Notes: generated from the sequence alone by a model not told the origin. A stretch of DNA of 58,518 bases from Anaerostipes sp. (GCA_028697725.1 JAQVEG010000012.1:1-58518), one strand, 5' to 3'; shown: positions 16,567 through 25,707, counted from the first letter of the stretch. Numbers and translations: made by a program.

Positions 16567-17811
16567 ATGAAATTTGAAACAATGAGGCTACCAGAAAGTG
16601 TAGATGATAATTTTATTATTGCAACGTATTATATGAAATCAGAGACAGAACCTGATTTATATGCATGGGTTAAGCTAGTAGCAGGAGATCAAAGTGCTGG
16701 TACATGGACACATGTTGAAGGAGAAACACCAGAAGTAATTGAAAAATATGGAGGAAAAGTAATTGGAATTTATCCAATGGCAGAAGAGAGAGCATGTATA
16801 GCAAGAATTGCATTCCCAATTGCCAATATTCCTTCTTATTTGCCAATGATTATGTCAACGGTGGCGGGTAATATTTTAGGGCAAGAAGGAATTCGACTGG
16901 TAGATGTGGAATTACCGGAGAAGGTTTTAAAAGAACTTCCAGGACCACTTCTTGGAGTGGAAGGCATTAGAGACTTAATTGGAGTACCAGAACGTCCATT
17001 GGTTGGGGCAATTCTAAAACCTTGTATTGGAGTGCCGCCAGAGGTAAGTGCAAAAGGTGCCCGTGGGGCAGCGTTAGGTGGAGCAGATGTTATCAAAGAT
17101 GATGAACTGTTGTCATATCCAGAGTATTCTCCAATGGAAGACAGGGTAAAAGCAGTTATGAAAGAGCTTAAGGAGATTGGAAAAGAAAAGACGTGTTTAT
17201 ATGCAGTCAATATCACAGGAGAAAATTTGTTAGAACGAGCAAAGCGTGCCATTGATGCTGGGGCAAATTCACTGATGGTAAATTACCAAGCCATGGGATG
17301 GGGTGCAGTTGAGGACTTCATTCGTGCCATGAAACGAGAAAATTTAATCTATCCTATCTTTGGACACTGTGCAGGAATGGGTGCATATTATCGATCAAAG
17401 ACACAGGGAATTGGAACAGCGTTATCTTGTGGAAAACTTGCCAGATTAGTGGGAATGGATATGCCTTTGGTTTATCCTGACAGCGGTAGATTTGGATTAA
17501 GCACTAATGAATTTGTGGAGACACATGCACAGTGTATTGCACCAATGAAGAATATCAAGAGGTCATTTATGACAGTTGCAGGTGGAGTGCAGCCAGGGGC
17601 AATAGAATACTTAATGGATTTACTTGGAAATGACTGTATTCTAATGGCCGGCGGAGGCATTTATGGACATCCTATGGGGGCAGAAGCTGGAGCAAAAGCG
17701 ATTCTTCATGCAATTGAAGCAAAAATGGAAGGAAAAACAATCTTAGAGGCAGCAAAGGAATGTGAAGCATTGCAGGCGGCTGTTGATGTTTGGGGAACAA
17801 GAGGACACTAA
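16567..17811 (+). CDS. RuBisCO-like protein (form IV), non-carboxylating
   Basis: A 414-residue member of the RuBisCO large-chain superfamily. The first catalytic lysine is kept (Lys151 in ILKPCIGVPPE), but the second lysine of the TxKPK motif is Cys153. The activating metal site is intact: Lys177, Asp179 and Glu180 in ADVIKDDELL correspond to the carbamylated Lys and the two acids. The C-terminal phosphate-binding glycines are present (VAGGVQPG and MAGGGIYGHPMG). The canonical loop-6 GKLEG is missing, the region reading PDSGRFGLS. It should therefore form an enolate but not fix CO2, like RLPs of methionine salvage or D-apionate catabolism. Context suggests a phosphorylated keto compound made by PTS uptake plus dehydrogenation. 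Confidence 0.9.
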   Translation: MKFETMRLPESVDDNFIIATYYMKSETEPDLYAWVKLVAGDQSAGTWTHVEGETPEVIEKYGGKVIGIYPMAEERACIARIAFPIANIPSYLPMIMSTVAGNILGQEGIRLVDVELPEKVLKELPGPLLGVEGIRDLIGVPERPLVGAILKPCIGVPPEVSAKGARGAALGGADVIKDDELLSYPEYSPMEDRVKAVMKELKEIGKEKTCLYAVNITGENLLERAKRAIDAGANSLMVNYQAMGWGAVEDFIRAMKRENLIYPIFGHCAGMGAYYRSKTQGIGTALSCGKLARLVGMDMPLVYPDSGRFGLSTNEFVETHAQCIAPMKNIKRSFMTVAGGVQPGAIEYLMDLLGNDCILMAGGGIYGHPMGAEAGAKAILHAIEAKMEGKTILEAAKECEALQAAVDVWGTRGH

Positions 17812-17814
17812 GAG

Positions 17815-18594
17815 ATGAAATATCAGGTATATTTTGTTGGAAATGCAGGAGTTTTAATTAAAATAAACAATGTTACGTTCTTAATTGACGGGTTTTACAG
17901 CGATGAGGGGACTGGATTCCATGTGAGTCCAATCCCTCATTGTGTAAAAAAAGATATTTTTGAAGAGAAGGGGAAACTGCCTAATCCGGATTATATTATT
18001 TTCACACATCTTCACTATGATCATTTTTCTGGAGACATACTTAAAGAATATCTGAAAATACACCATCCAAAGAAGGTGGTGCTACCAGAGGGAAATACCA
18101 TAGGGTATCGAGAGTGCATTGCACTTATGAAAAAAAGAAAAATATCCTACGAGATTTTACCCCAACTGCATGGACAATATGAATTAGAAAATAATGTTGA
18201 AATCACATGTTTTTATACGAGACACTTAGGAAAACAATTTTTGAGGACACCTCATTACTGCGTGTATTTAAATGTATTTTCAACAAGACTTTTAGTTACA
18301 TCAGACATGGATTTTTTCACTCAAGAATTAAAGTCTTTCTGGGGAAAGAAACTACATGGAATTTTTGTAAATCCACTATTTTATCATAATGAGTCAGGTC
18401 AAAATATTTTAAAGAAAATAAAGTATTTAGATCGGATTTTTGTATATCATCTTCCAGAAGAAAAGGAAGATAAATATCATCTTCAGAAAATGGTAAAAAG
18501 GGATATTAAGAAATATGATAATGAAAACAAGGCACTTTTTTTAACTAAGCCAGGAAAGAAATATCAAATCATAGTTTCATCTGGAGGTGAATAG
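17815..18594 (+). CDS. MBL-fold metallohydrolase
   Basis: A 259-residue metallo-beta-lactamase superfamily enzyme with the metal motif THLHYDHFSGD (HxHxDH). Further metal ligands are likely in YTRHLGKQF and TSDMDFF. Its start lies three bases after the RLP stop codon, and its stop is three bases before lplA, so it is tightly coupled. Family members include UlaG, a phospholactonase in a PTS pathway. By analogy it may open a lactone or thioester/ester in the RLP pathway, but sequence alone does not say. Confidence 0.8.
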   Translation: MKYQVYFVGNAGVLIKINNVTFLIDGFYSDEGTGFHVSPIPHCVKKDIFEEKGKLPNPDYIIFTHLHYDHFSGDILKEYLKIHHPKKVVLPEGNTIGYRECIALMKKRKISYEILPQLHGQYELENNVEITCFYTRHLGKQFLRTPHYCVYLNVFSTRLLVTSDMDFFTQELKSFWGKKLHGIFVNPLFYHNESGQNILKKIKYLDRIFVYHLPEEKEDKYHLQKMVKRDIKKYDNENKALFLTKPGKKYQIIVSSGGE

Positions 18595-18597
18595 AGA

Positions 18598-19584
18598 ATG
18601 TATTTTATTGAAAGTAAAAGCAATGATTCTTATTTTAATCTTGCACTAGAACAATATGTATTTGATCAGTTAGATCGAAAGCATGGGTATTTTATTCTGT
18701 GGCAGAATAGTAATACAATTGTAGTTGGTAAAAATCAAAATACAATAGAAGAAATTAATCAGAAATTTGTGGATGAAAATGGAATTAAAGTTGTTCGCAG
18801 GCTATCTGGTGGTGGTGCTGTTTATCATGATATGGGAAATATTAATTATACATTTATTGCAGATAAAGAAGATGAACTGTTCGACTTTTCAAAGTTTTGT
18901 ATGCCAGTAATTCATGCATTAAAATGTATTCATGTGGATGCCCAGCTTTCTGGAAGAAATGATATGACAATTAATAATAGAAAATTTTCGGGAAATTCAC
19001 AGTATACAAAGGAAAACCGGATTATGCATCATGGAACAATTATGTATGACTGCAATTTAGATATAGTAGCAAAGGCACTATTAGTTTCCAAAGATAAATT
19101 TGAATCCAAAGGACACAAATCAGTTCGCAGCAGAGTTACAAATGTAAAAGAATATGTAAAAGATTCACTAGATACAAAGGAGTTTTATGAAATTTTGAAA
19201 AGTTATCTTGCAGACGAAATTTGGTTAAATCCATATCAGTTGAACCAGAAAGATTTGGATGCTATTGAACAAATCAAAAAAGAAAGGTATAGCACCTGGG
19301 AATGGAATTATGGAAAATCTCCCAAATATGAGATTGAAAAGCGTAGGAGATTCGACAAGTGTGGAGAAATACAGGTATGTATGAATGTGGAGAAGGGTTA
19401 TATTCAAAAGTTAGCTTTTTTTGGTGATTTCTTTTCAAACTTAAATAGTGATGCATTAGCAAAGTTACTTCTTGATACCCCTCTAAAATATGACAAAATA
19501 GAAGAGAAATTAAATAAAGTAAATATAGATGATTATTTTCATCATTTATCAAAGAATGAATTTGTTCATCTATTATTACAGTAA
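18598..19584 (+). CDS. lplA: Lipoate-protein ligase A
   Basis: A 328-residue ligase that adenylates free lipoate and attaches it to lipoyl domains. The signature RRLSGGGAVYHDMGNINYTF is present. KFSGNSQY contains the catalytic lysine region, and the C-terminal accessory domain (about 245-328) is complete. Placement in the same operon as the lone lipoyl protein is strong evidence that this ligase arms that carrier. It overlaps nothing and starts with ATG after GGAGGTG. Confidence 0.92.
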   Translation: MYFIESKSNDSYFNLALEQYVFDQLDRKHGYFILWQNSNTIVVGKNQNTIEEINQKFVDENGIKVVRRLSGGGAVYHDMGNINYTFIADKEDELFDFSKFCMPVIHALKCIHVDAQLSGRNDMTINNRKFSGNSQYTKENRIMHHGTIMYDCNLDIVAKALLVSKDKFESKGHKSVRSRVTNVKEYVKDSLDTKEFYEILKSYLADEIWLNPYQLNQKDLDAIEQIKKERYSTWEWNYGKSPKYEIEKRRRFDKCGEIQVCMNVEKGYIQKLAFFGDFFSNLNSDALAKLLLDTPLKYDKIEEKLNKVNIDDYFHHLSKNEFVHLLLQ

Positions 19585-19608
19585 TCAAAGAATGGAATTG
19601 GTGATGAA

Positions 19609-20529
19609 ATGAAAGCAAATGCCAAGTGCATGTCTTGTCTTTTGAAAATTCAGGAAAACAAAATTGATGCTTTAAAGGATGAGGATAAAAAAAGAAGATT
19701 TATGCATGAATGTGTAAAAGTCCTCTATGAAAAAGGAATGGAGAGCAATGTTGCAGTTCTAAATATGGAATTGGAGCAGTTGTATCTACAGTATTATGGG
19801 GATTTTCACAATTATTACAATCTAAAAAGTAAATACAATCAATATATGCTGAAAAAGGAAGAACAAATCAAGGATGAGATAAGGCGTTCTGACGATCCCT
19901 TGAAAGCTAGTATATATTTTTGCTGTGCAGGAAACTATATTGATTTTGGAGTGCGTGGCAAAATTGATGATTCTATCTTAGAAAAATTGTTAAAAAAGGC
20001 AAAAGAGGAAGTAATCAATGAAAATGAGATAAATAGTTTTAAACGTGAATTATCCCATGCAAAATCGCTAGTTTATATTACAGATAATTGTGGTGAAATT
20101 GTAATGGATAAAATATTAATAGAGATAATCAAACAGTTATATCAAGGGATTCATATAACAATTATGGTTCGTGGTGAGGATATAATTAATGATGCAACAA
20201 TTGTAGATGCTAAGGAAGTTGGGCTAGACAAGAAGGCAGCAATTGTAGATAATGGACTGCCAATTGGTGGGATTTCTCTGGAAAACTTGCCAGAACAGTC
20301 CAAGAGTCTGTTAGATGAAGCAGATATTATTATATCCAAGGGCATGGGTAATTTTGAATCTTTATATGGTGAAGGATACCAACCATATTATATGTTCTTG
20401 TGTAAATGTGATTTGTTTGTAAAAAGATTTGGTTTAAAGATGTATGAAGCAGTATTTGCAAGAGAGGATCGAATTAATATCAACAATATTTTATTTGTGG
20501 AAGAATTGGAATTGACTCATAAGTTATAA
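19609..20529 (+). CDS. DUF89 metal-dependent phosphatase (ARMT1-like domain)
   Basis: A 306-residue protein with the N-terminal CMSCLLK cysteine pair, helical middle, and the C-terminal DUF89 active-site stretches YITDNCGEIVMDK and ISKGMGNFESLYGEG. DUF89 proteins are metal-dependent phosphatases proposed to remove damaged or toxic sugar phosphates. As last gene of the PTS/RLP cluster it may clear dead-end phosphorylated side products. That role is inferred; family assignment is firm. Confidence 0.85.
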   Translation: MKANAKCMSCLLKIQENKIDALKDEDKKRRFMHECVKVLYEKGMESNVAVLNMELEQLYLQYYGDFHNYYNLKSKYNQYMLKKEEQIKDEIRRSDDPLKASIYFCCAGNYIDFGVRGKIDDSILEKLLKKAKEEVINENEINSFKRELSHAKSLVYITDNCGEIVMDKILIEIIKQLYQGIHITIMVRGEDIINDATIVDAKEVGLDKKAAIVDNGLPIGGISLENLPEQSKSLLDEADIIISKGMGNFESLYGEGYQPYYMFLCKCDLFVKRFGLKMYEAVFAREDRININNILFVEELELTHKL

Positions 20530-20558
20530 TTACTTATTATAATAAGTAATTATAACTT
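20521..20558. repeat. Perfect 38-bp AT-rich palindrome
   Basis: The 19 bases 20521-20539 are the exact reverse complement of 20540-20558, with no spacer. It overlaps the DUF89 stop codon and ends 26 bases before the MerR-methyltransferase start. No T-run follows. It may act as a transcription end signal on both strands or as a regulator site. Confidence 0.85.
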
Positions 20559-20584
20559 AAATAGCAGAAGAGGAGATTCTACAG

Positions 20585-21781
20585 ATGACCAAGGATGGTT
20601 TTTATACTTCAGGAGAATTTGCGAAGATGGCAAATATATCTTTGCGAACAGTTCGTTACTATGATAAACAGGGCGTTTTAAAGCCAAGTAAGGTGGCGGA
20701 TAATGGATACCGCCTTTATTCAAAGGCAGATTTTGCAAAATTACAGAAGATATTATCCTTAAAGTTTCTAGGATTTTCCTTAGAAGAGATTATGGGACTT
20801 ACCATTAACGATGGGGACTGGGATTTTATGAAGGAATCTATTGATATGCAGCTAGATTTGGTTCAGCAAAAAATTGACCATTTACAATCAGTTAAGAAAT
20901 CTCTTTATGAAACGAAGAAAAAAATGAATCGAAAGGAGGAGGTAGACTGGGCACAGGTGCTTCCTCTTTTACATACAGACCAGATGGACCGAGCCTTGGT
21001 GGAGCAATATAAAAATGCATCAAATCTTGAAATCCGAATTAACCTCCATAAAAAATATTCCCAGAATCCAGAGGAGTGGTTTCAGTGGATTTTTAGGCAG
21101 CTTCATTTAAAGGATGGGCAGAATGTTCTTGAGATTGGATGTGGAAATGGAGAGCTTTGGAAGAAAAATGAGCAGGATATTCCATCAAATGTAAATGTTA
21201 TAGTTTCTGATAAATCTTCAGGAATGGTAAAAGATGCCAAGAAAAAGATTGGTGAGAAAACAGGGTTTCAATATGAAGTCTTTGACTGTCGGGAAATCCC
21301 ATATAAGGATAATTGTTTTGACTTGATTATTGCAAATCATGTAATGTTTTATCTTCATGACAGAGAGAATGTTCTTCATGAGATTAGGAGGGTCCTAAAG
21401 CCGGGAGGGACCTTTGTCTGCAGCACTTATGGAAAACATCATATGAAGGAAATCACTCAGTTGATTCAGGAGTTTGATCAACGAATTACCTTGTCAGAAG
21501 AAACTCTTTATGAGGTCTTTGGTCTTGAAAATGGAAAAAGTGAATTAAAGAATGTATTTGACAGTGTAAAGGAAGTTAAATATGAGGATGCACTTATGGT
21601 TGATCAGGCAGAACCTTTGATTTCTTATATTGTATCTTGTCATGGAAATCAGCAGGAATATTTGAGCCAAAGATATTTAGAATTTAAAGAATTTGTTCAG
21701 AAAAAAATAGAAAAGAATGGAGCATTTCACATTACAAAAGAAGCGGGAGTATTTGTGAGTAAGAAGAAAAATGAAGCGTAG
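20585..21781 (+). CDS. MerR-family regulator fused to a SAM-dependent methyltransferase
   Basis: A 398-residue fusion. Residues 1-70 are a MerR winged helix (YTSGEFAKMANISLRTVRYYDKQGVLKP, then NGYRLYSKADFAKLQKI). Residues 75-130 are the coiled-coil dimerisation helix. Residues about 175-300 are a class I methyltransferase with motif I VLEIGCGNGE, motif II VSDKSSGMV and LIIANHVMFYLHDRENVLHEI. In MerR proteins the C-terminal domain senses a ligand, so the methyltransferase domain may be sensor, enzyme or both. The next gene (VanZ) overlaps by 11 bases. A MerR-type promoter lies at 22232-22262. Confidence 0.88.
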   Translation: MTKDGFYTSGEFAKMANISLRTVRYYDKQGVLKPSKVADNGYRLYSKADFAKLQKILSLKFLGFSLEEIMGLTINDGDWDFMKESIDMQLDLVQQKIDHLQSVKKSLYETKKKMNRKEEVDWAQVLPLLHTDQMDRALVEQYKNASNLEIRINLHKKYSQNPEEWFQWIFRQLHLKDGQNVLEIGCGNGELWKKNEQDIPSNVNVIVSDKSSGMVKDAKKKIGEKTGFQYEVFDCREIPYKDNCFDLIIANHVMFYLHDRENVLHEIRRVLKPGGTFVCSTYGKHHMKEITQLIQEFDQRITLSEETLYEVFGLENGKSELKNVFDSVKEVKYEDALMVDQAEPLISYIVSCHGNQQEYLSQRYLEFKEFVQKKIEKNGAFHITKEAGVFVSKKKNEA

Positions 21782-22235
21782 GAAAATTTTATTTTTAATA
21801 GTTGCATTTCTCTGGATGGGGATGATTTTTACTATGTCATCTAGAAACGGAGATTTATCAGGGAATGACAGCAGTCTGGCTGGACAGTTTATAGGAGAAC
21901 ATTTTGTGAAGGGGTTTGAGGACTGGAGCCAAGAACACCAACAAAGATTCATAGAGGCTGTGGATCATCCCATTCGGAAAACGGCCCATGCCAGTGAATA
22001 CTGTGTATTGGGGATATTATTTGTGGGTGCTTATGTGGATAACAAAAAGAAAATCAAATTAAGAATCATAGTACCATGGGTATGTGGCACATTGTATGCA
22101 ATATCCGATGAATGCCACCAGTTGTTTGTTCCAGGGCGAAGTGGAATGATAACAGATGTATTTATTGACAGTATAGGGGTATTAGTTGGGGTTATCATTG
22201 TAAATGCTCTGTATAAATTTTTGCAAAGTTCTTGA
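21771..22235 (+). CDS. VanZ-like membrane protein
   Basis: A 154-residue protein with four predicted helices. It has the VanZ family signatures FTMSSRNGDLS near the first helix, RKTAHASEYCVLGILF in the middle, and AISDECHQLFVPGRSGMITDVFIDSIG. VanZ-type proteins are linked to low-level teicoplanin resistance and envelope modification, but most relatives are uncharacterised. It is translationally coupled to the MerR-methyltransferase gene. Its stop codon lies in the -35 region of the rfb promoter. Confidence 0.85.
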   Translation: MKRRKILFLIVAFLWMGMIFTMSSRNGDLSGNDSSLAGQFIGEHFVKGFEDWSQEHQQRFIEAVDHPIRKTAHASEYCVLGILFVGAYVDNKKKIKLRIIVPWVCGTLYAISDECHQLFVPGRSGMITDVFIDSIGVLVGVIIVNALYKFLQSS

Positions 22236-22262
22236 CCGTGACGCAACGTCACCCTTTAAACT
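22232..22262 (+). promoter_or_regulatory. MerR-style 19-bp-spacer promoter of the rfb operon
   Basis: TTGACC (22232-22237), spacer of 19 bases (22238-22256), TAAACT (22257-22262). The spacer contains a perfect 6-3-6 dyad GTGACG-CAA-CGTCAC at 22238-22252. Overlong spacers filled by a dyad are the hallmark of MerR-activated promoters. Confidence 0.6.
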
Positions 22263-22305
22263 ATAACTGTTGACATATCTCGTCAGTTATAGGAGGAGAA
22301 ACTTA

Positions 22306-23151
22306 ATGAGAATTTTAGTAACAGGAGCAGCCGGACAATTGGGAACGGATGTTATAAATGAATTAAAAATACGGGGACATGAGGGAATCGGCGTGGACGT
22401 GAATGAGATGGATATTACGAAACCAGATATGGTAGATAAGGTCATCAAAGAAGCCAGCGTTGAAGCAGTGATTCATTGTGCAGCTTATACTGCTGTAGAT
22501 GCCGCGGAAGATAATATAGATTTGTGTAGAAAAATTAATGGCGAAGGAACGAGAAATATTGCAAAAGTCTGCAAGGAATTAGATATTAAAATGATGTATA
22601 TTAGTACAGATTATGTATTTGATGGACAGGGCAGCAGACCATGGGAGCCAGACGATGAGAGAAATCCATTGAATGTCTATGGACAGACCAAATACGAAGG
22701 AGAATTAGCAATGGAAGAATTGGTTGAGAAGTTCTTTACGGTTCGTATTGCATGGGTGTTTGGTGTCAATGGAAAGAATTTTATTAAGACCATGCTAAAC
22801 CTTGGAAAAACACATGATTCTTTAACTGTTGTAGATGATCAAATTGGATCGCCAACTTATACTTATGATTTGGCAAAGTTATTGGTAGATATGATTGCCA
22901 CAGACAAGTATGGTCGTTATCATGCAACTAACGAAGGACTTTGTACATGGTATGAATTTGCATGTGAGATTTTTAAACAGGCAGGAATAGATGTAACAGT
23001 TACTCCAGTTTCCAGCGATGAATATCCGGCAAAGGCGAAAAGACCATCTAATAGTCGCATGGATAAAAGCAAGTTGACGAAAAATGGATTTAATTTAATG
23101 CCACCATGGCAAGATGCACTTTCAAGATATTTAAAAGAAATCGATTATTAG
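22306..23151 (+). CDS. rfbD: dTDP-4-dehydrorhamnose reductase
   Basis: A 281-residue short-chain dehydrogenase that makes dTDP-L-rhamnose from the 4-keto form with NAD(P)H. It shows the Rossmann start ILVTGAAGQLGTDV, HCAAYTAVDAAE and the catalytic YGQTKYEGE. The frame is open from 22270, but AGGAGG (22291-22296) selects the ATG at 22306. First gene of the four-gene rhamnose operon; the gene order D-C-A-B is complete for the pathway. Confidence 0.95.
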   Translation: MRILVTGAAGQLGTDVINELKIRGHEGIGVDVNEMDITKPDMVDKVIKEASVEAVIHCAAYTAVDAAEDNIDLCRKINGEGTRNIAKVCKELDIKMMYISTDYVFDGQGSRPWEPDDERNPLNVYGQTKYEGELAMEELVEKFFTVRIAWVFGVNGKNFIKTMLNLGKTHDSLTVVDDQIGSPTYTYDLAKLLVDMIATDKYGRYHATNEGLCTWYEFACEIFKQAGIDVTVTPVSSDEYPAKAKRPSNSRMDKSKLTKNGFNLMPPWQDALSRYLKEIDY

Positions 23152-23163
23152 GAGGAAGAAATT

Positions 23164-23718
23164 GTGGGAAAAATTAAAGTAACACCTTGTAATATTGAAG
23201 GGTTATATGTGATTGAGCCAAGTGTATTTGGAGATGAACGTGGATATTTTATGGAAACATACAATCAAAATGATATGAAAGAAGCTGGGCTTGACATGGT
23301 ATTTGTTCAGGACAATCAGTCTATGTCAACCAAAGGAGTTCTTCGTGGGCTTCACTACCAAAAGGAACATCCACAGGGGAAATTAGTTCGTGTCGTTAAA
23401 GGAACAGTATTTGATGTAGCCGTTGATTTACGTTGGGATTCTAAAACTTATGGGAAATGGTTTGGTGTGGAATTATCAGCTGAAAATAAAAAACAGTTTT
23501 ATATTTCAGAAGGATTTGCCCATGGATTTATTGTACTTTCTGACGAGGCAGAATTCTGCTACAAATGTACAGACTTCTATCATCCAGGAGATGAAGGCGG
23601 TCTTGCGTGGAATGACGAAGAAATCGGAATTGACTGGCCGATTTCAGAAGGTATGGAGTTGATTATTTCAGAAAAAGACCAAAAGTGGAAAGGTCTAAAA
23701 GATACATTTAAGTTCTAA
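23164..23718 (+). CDS. rfbC: dTDP-4-dehydrorhamnose 3,5-epimerase
   Basis: A 184-residue cupin epimerase. Diagnostic stretches are [20 protein letters not shown] with the catalytic His, [13 protein letters not shown], and [22 protein letters not shown]. It starts at GTG 23164, twelve bases after the rfbD stop, behind GGAGG. Third step of the dTDP-L-rhamnose pathway. Confidence 0.95.
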   Translation: MGKIKVTPCNIEGLYVIEPSVFGDERGYFMETYNQNDMKEAGLDMVFVQDNQSMSTKGVLRGLHYQKEHPQGKLVRVVKGTVFDVAVDLRWDSKTYGKWFGVELSAENKKQFYISEGFAHGFIVLSDEAEFCYKCTDFYHPGDEGGLAWNDEEIGIDWPISEGMELIISEKDQKWKGLKDTFKF

Positions 23719-23737
23719 GAAAGGAACAGGTGACGCA

Positions 23738-24619
23738 ATGAAGGGAATTATTCTTGCAGGGGGTTCAGGAACGAGACTTTATCCTCTTACTATGGTAACA
23801 TCAAAACAACTTTTACCCATTTATGATAAGCCCATGATTTATTACCCATTATCCGTACTGATGAATGCGGGAATTCGTGATATTTTGATTATCTCAACAC
23901 CAGAAGATACACCAAGATTTGAAGCTTTATTAGGAGATGGAAATCAGTTTGGGGTTCATTTATCTTATGAAATACAGGAGTCTCCAGATGGACTTGCACA
24001 GGCATTTGTAATAGGAGAAGATTTTATCGGAGATGATAATGTAGCAATGGTTCTTGGAGATAACATTTTCCATGGTCATGGACTTACAAAGCGTTTAAAG
24101 GCAGCAGCCAACAAGAAGGTTGGAGCCACTGTATTTGGATATTATGTGGATGACCCAGAGCGTTTTGGAATTGTGGAATTTGACGAAAATGGAAAGGCAG
24201 TTTCCATAGAAGAAAAACCAGAGCATCCAAAATCAAATTACTGTGTTACAGGACTTTATTTCTACGATAACCGAGTTGTAGAGTATGCAAAGCAGCTAAA
24301 GCCTTCTCCTAGAGGAGAACTTGAGATTACAGATTTGAACAAAATTTATCTTGAGAATAATGAGCTTGATGTGGAGCTTTTGGGACAGGGATTTACATGG
24401 CTGGATACTGGAACCCACGAGTCACTGGTAGAAGCTACAAACTTTGTAAAGACAGTGGAGACACATCAACATAGAAAGATTGCATGCCTAGAAGAAATCG
24501 CATATTTAAATCGTTGGATTTCCAAAGACGTGTTATTAGATAATATTGAACCATTGAAAAAAAATCAGTATGGAAAATATTTAATGGATGTTATGGATGG
24601 AAAGTTTTTAGACAAATAA
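23738..24619 (+). CDS. rfbA: Glucose-1-phosphate thymidylyltransferase
   Basis: A 293-residue nucleotidyltransferase making dTDP-glucose, the first pathway step. Motifs are [60 protein letters not shown] and the C-terminal [10 protein letters not shown]. Length is normal for RmlA. Located 19 bases after rfbC. Confidence 0.96.
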   Translation: MKGIILAGGSGTRLYPLTMVTSKQLLPIYDKPMIYYPLSVLMNAGIRDILIISTPEDTPRFEALLGDGNQFGVHLSYEIQESPDGLAQAFVIGEDFIGDDNVAMVLGDNIFHGHGLTKRLKAAANKKVGATVFGYYVDDPERFGIVEFDENGKAVSIEEKPEHPKSNYCVTGLYFYDNRVVEYAKQLKPSPRGELEITDLNKIYLENNELDVELLGQGFTWLDTGTHESLVEATNFVKTVETHQHRKIACLEEIAYLNRWISKDVLLDNIEPLKKNQYGKYLMDVMDGKFLDK

Positions 24620-24629
24620 GGAGACGTAA

Positions 24630-25649
24630 ATGAAAATATTAGTGACAGGTGGAGCAGGTTTCATTGGAGGAAACTTTGTTCATTATATGGTAAATAAATA
24701 CCCAGAAGATCAAATTGTAAATCTAGATTTACTAACATATGCTGGGAATCTTGAGACATTAAAACCAGTGGAACATAAACCAAATTATAAATTTGTAAAA
24801 GGTGATATTGCAGATCGTGATTTTATTATGGATTTATTTGAAAAGGAACAGTTTGATGCAGTTGTAAACTTTGCAGCAGAAAGCCACGTAGATCGTTCCA
24901 TTGAAAATCCAAGTATTTTTGTACAGACAAATGTAGAAGGAACCGTTGTTTTATTAGATGCAGCGAAAAAATACAATGTACGCTATCATCAAGTATCCAC
25001 CGATGAAGTTTACGGAGATCTTCCATTAGATCAACCGGACTTATTCTTTACCGAAGAGACACCTCTTCATACATCAAGTCCATATTCATCAAGTAAAGCA
25101 AGTGCAGATTTATTTGTATTATCTTACTTTAGAACATTTGGACTCCCTGTAACAATTTCAAGATGTTCCAATAACTATGGACCATATCATTTTCCAGAGA
25201 AGTTAATCCCACTTATGATTAGCAGGGCATTAGCAGACGAAGAACTTCCTGTCTATGGAAAAGGGGAAAATGTTCGGGACTGGCTTCATGTAGAAGACCA
25301 CTGTCAGGCCATTGATTTAATTCTTCGCAAAGGAAGAATTGGAGAAGTCTATAATGTAGGTGGACATAATGAAAGAACGAATCTTGAGGTAGTAAAAACA
25401 ATCTTAAAAGCATTAGATAAACCAGAATCGTTGATTAAGTATGTCACAGACCGTCCGGGGCATGATATGCGTTATGCCATCGACCCAACCAAGTTAGAGA
25501 CAGAATTAGGATGGAAACCAACGTACAATTTTGATACAGGAATTGCACAGACCATTCAATGGTATCTGGATAATGAAGATTGGTGGAAGAATATTCTTTC
25601 TGGAGAATATGCCAATTATTTTGAAGATATGTATGGAGAAAGATTATAG
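24630..25649 (+). CDS. rfbB: dTDP-glucose 4,6-dehydratase
   Basis: A 339-residue extended SDR enzyme giving dTDP-4-keto-6-deoxyglucose. Motifs: ILVTGGAGFIGGNFV, FAAESHVDRSIENP, STDEVYGDLP, and the catalytic YSSSKASADL. SRCSNNYGPYHFPEKLIPL is also typical. It is last in the operon, ten bases after rfbA, and is followed by a strong terminator. The rhamnose would feed cell-wall or surface polysaccharide. Confidence 0.96.
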   Translation: MKILVTGGAGFIGGNFVHYMVNKYPEDQIVNLDLLTYAGNLETLKPVEHKPNYKFVKGDIADRDFIMDLFEKEQFDAVVNFAAESHVDRSIENPSIFVQTNVEGTVVLLDAAKKYNVRYHQVSTDEVYGDLPLDQPDLFFTEETPLHTSSPYSSSKASADLFVLSYFRTFGLPVTISRCSNNYGPYHFPEKLIPLMISRALADEELPVYGKGENVRDWLHVEDHCQAIDLILRKGRIGEVYNVGGHNERTNLEVVKTILKALDKPESLIKYVTDRPGHDMRYAIDPTKLETELGWKPTYNFDTGIAQTIQWYLDNEDWWKNILSGEYANYFEDMYGERL

Positions 25650-25663
25650 AAATTAAAAAGTAG

Positions 25664-25707
25664 GAGCCGTAGCACTAAAAATTTGGTGCTGCGGCTCTTG
25701 TTATTTT
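25664..25707 (+). terminator. Rho-independent terminator of the rfb operon
   Basis: 16-bp GC-rich stem (25664-25679 with 25682-25697, two G-U pairs) followed by TTGTTATTTTT. Confidence 0.88.
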
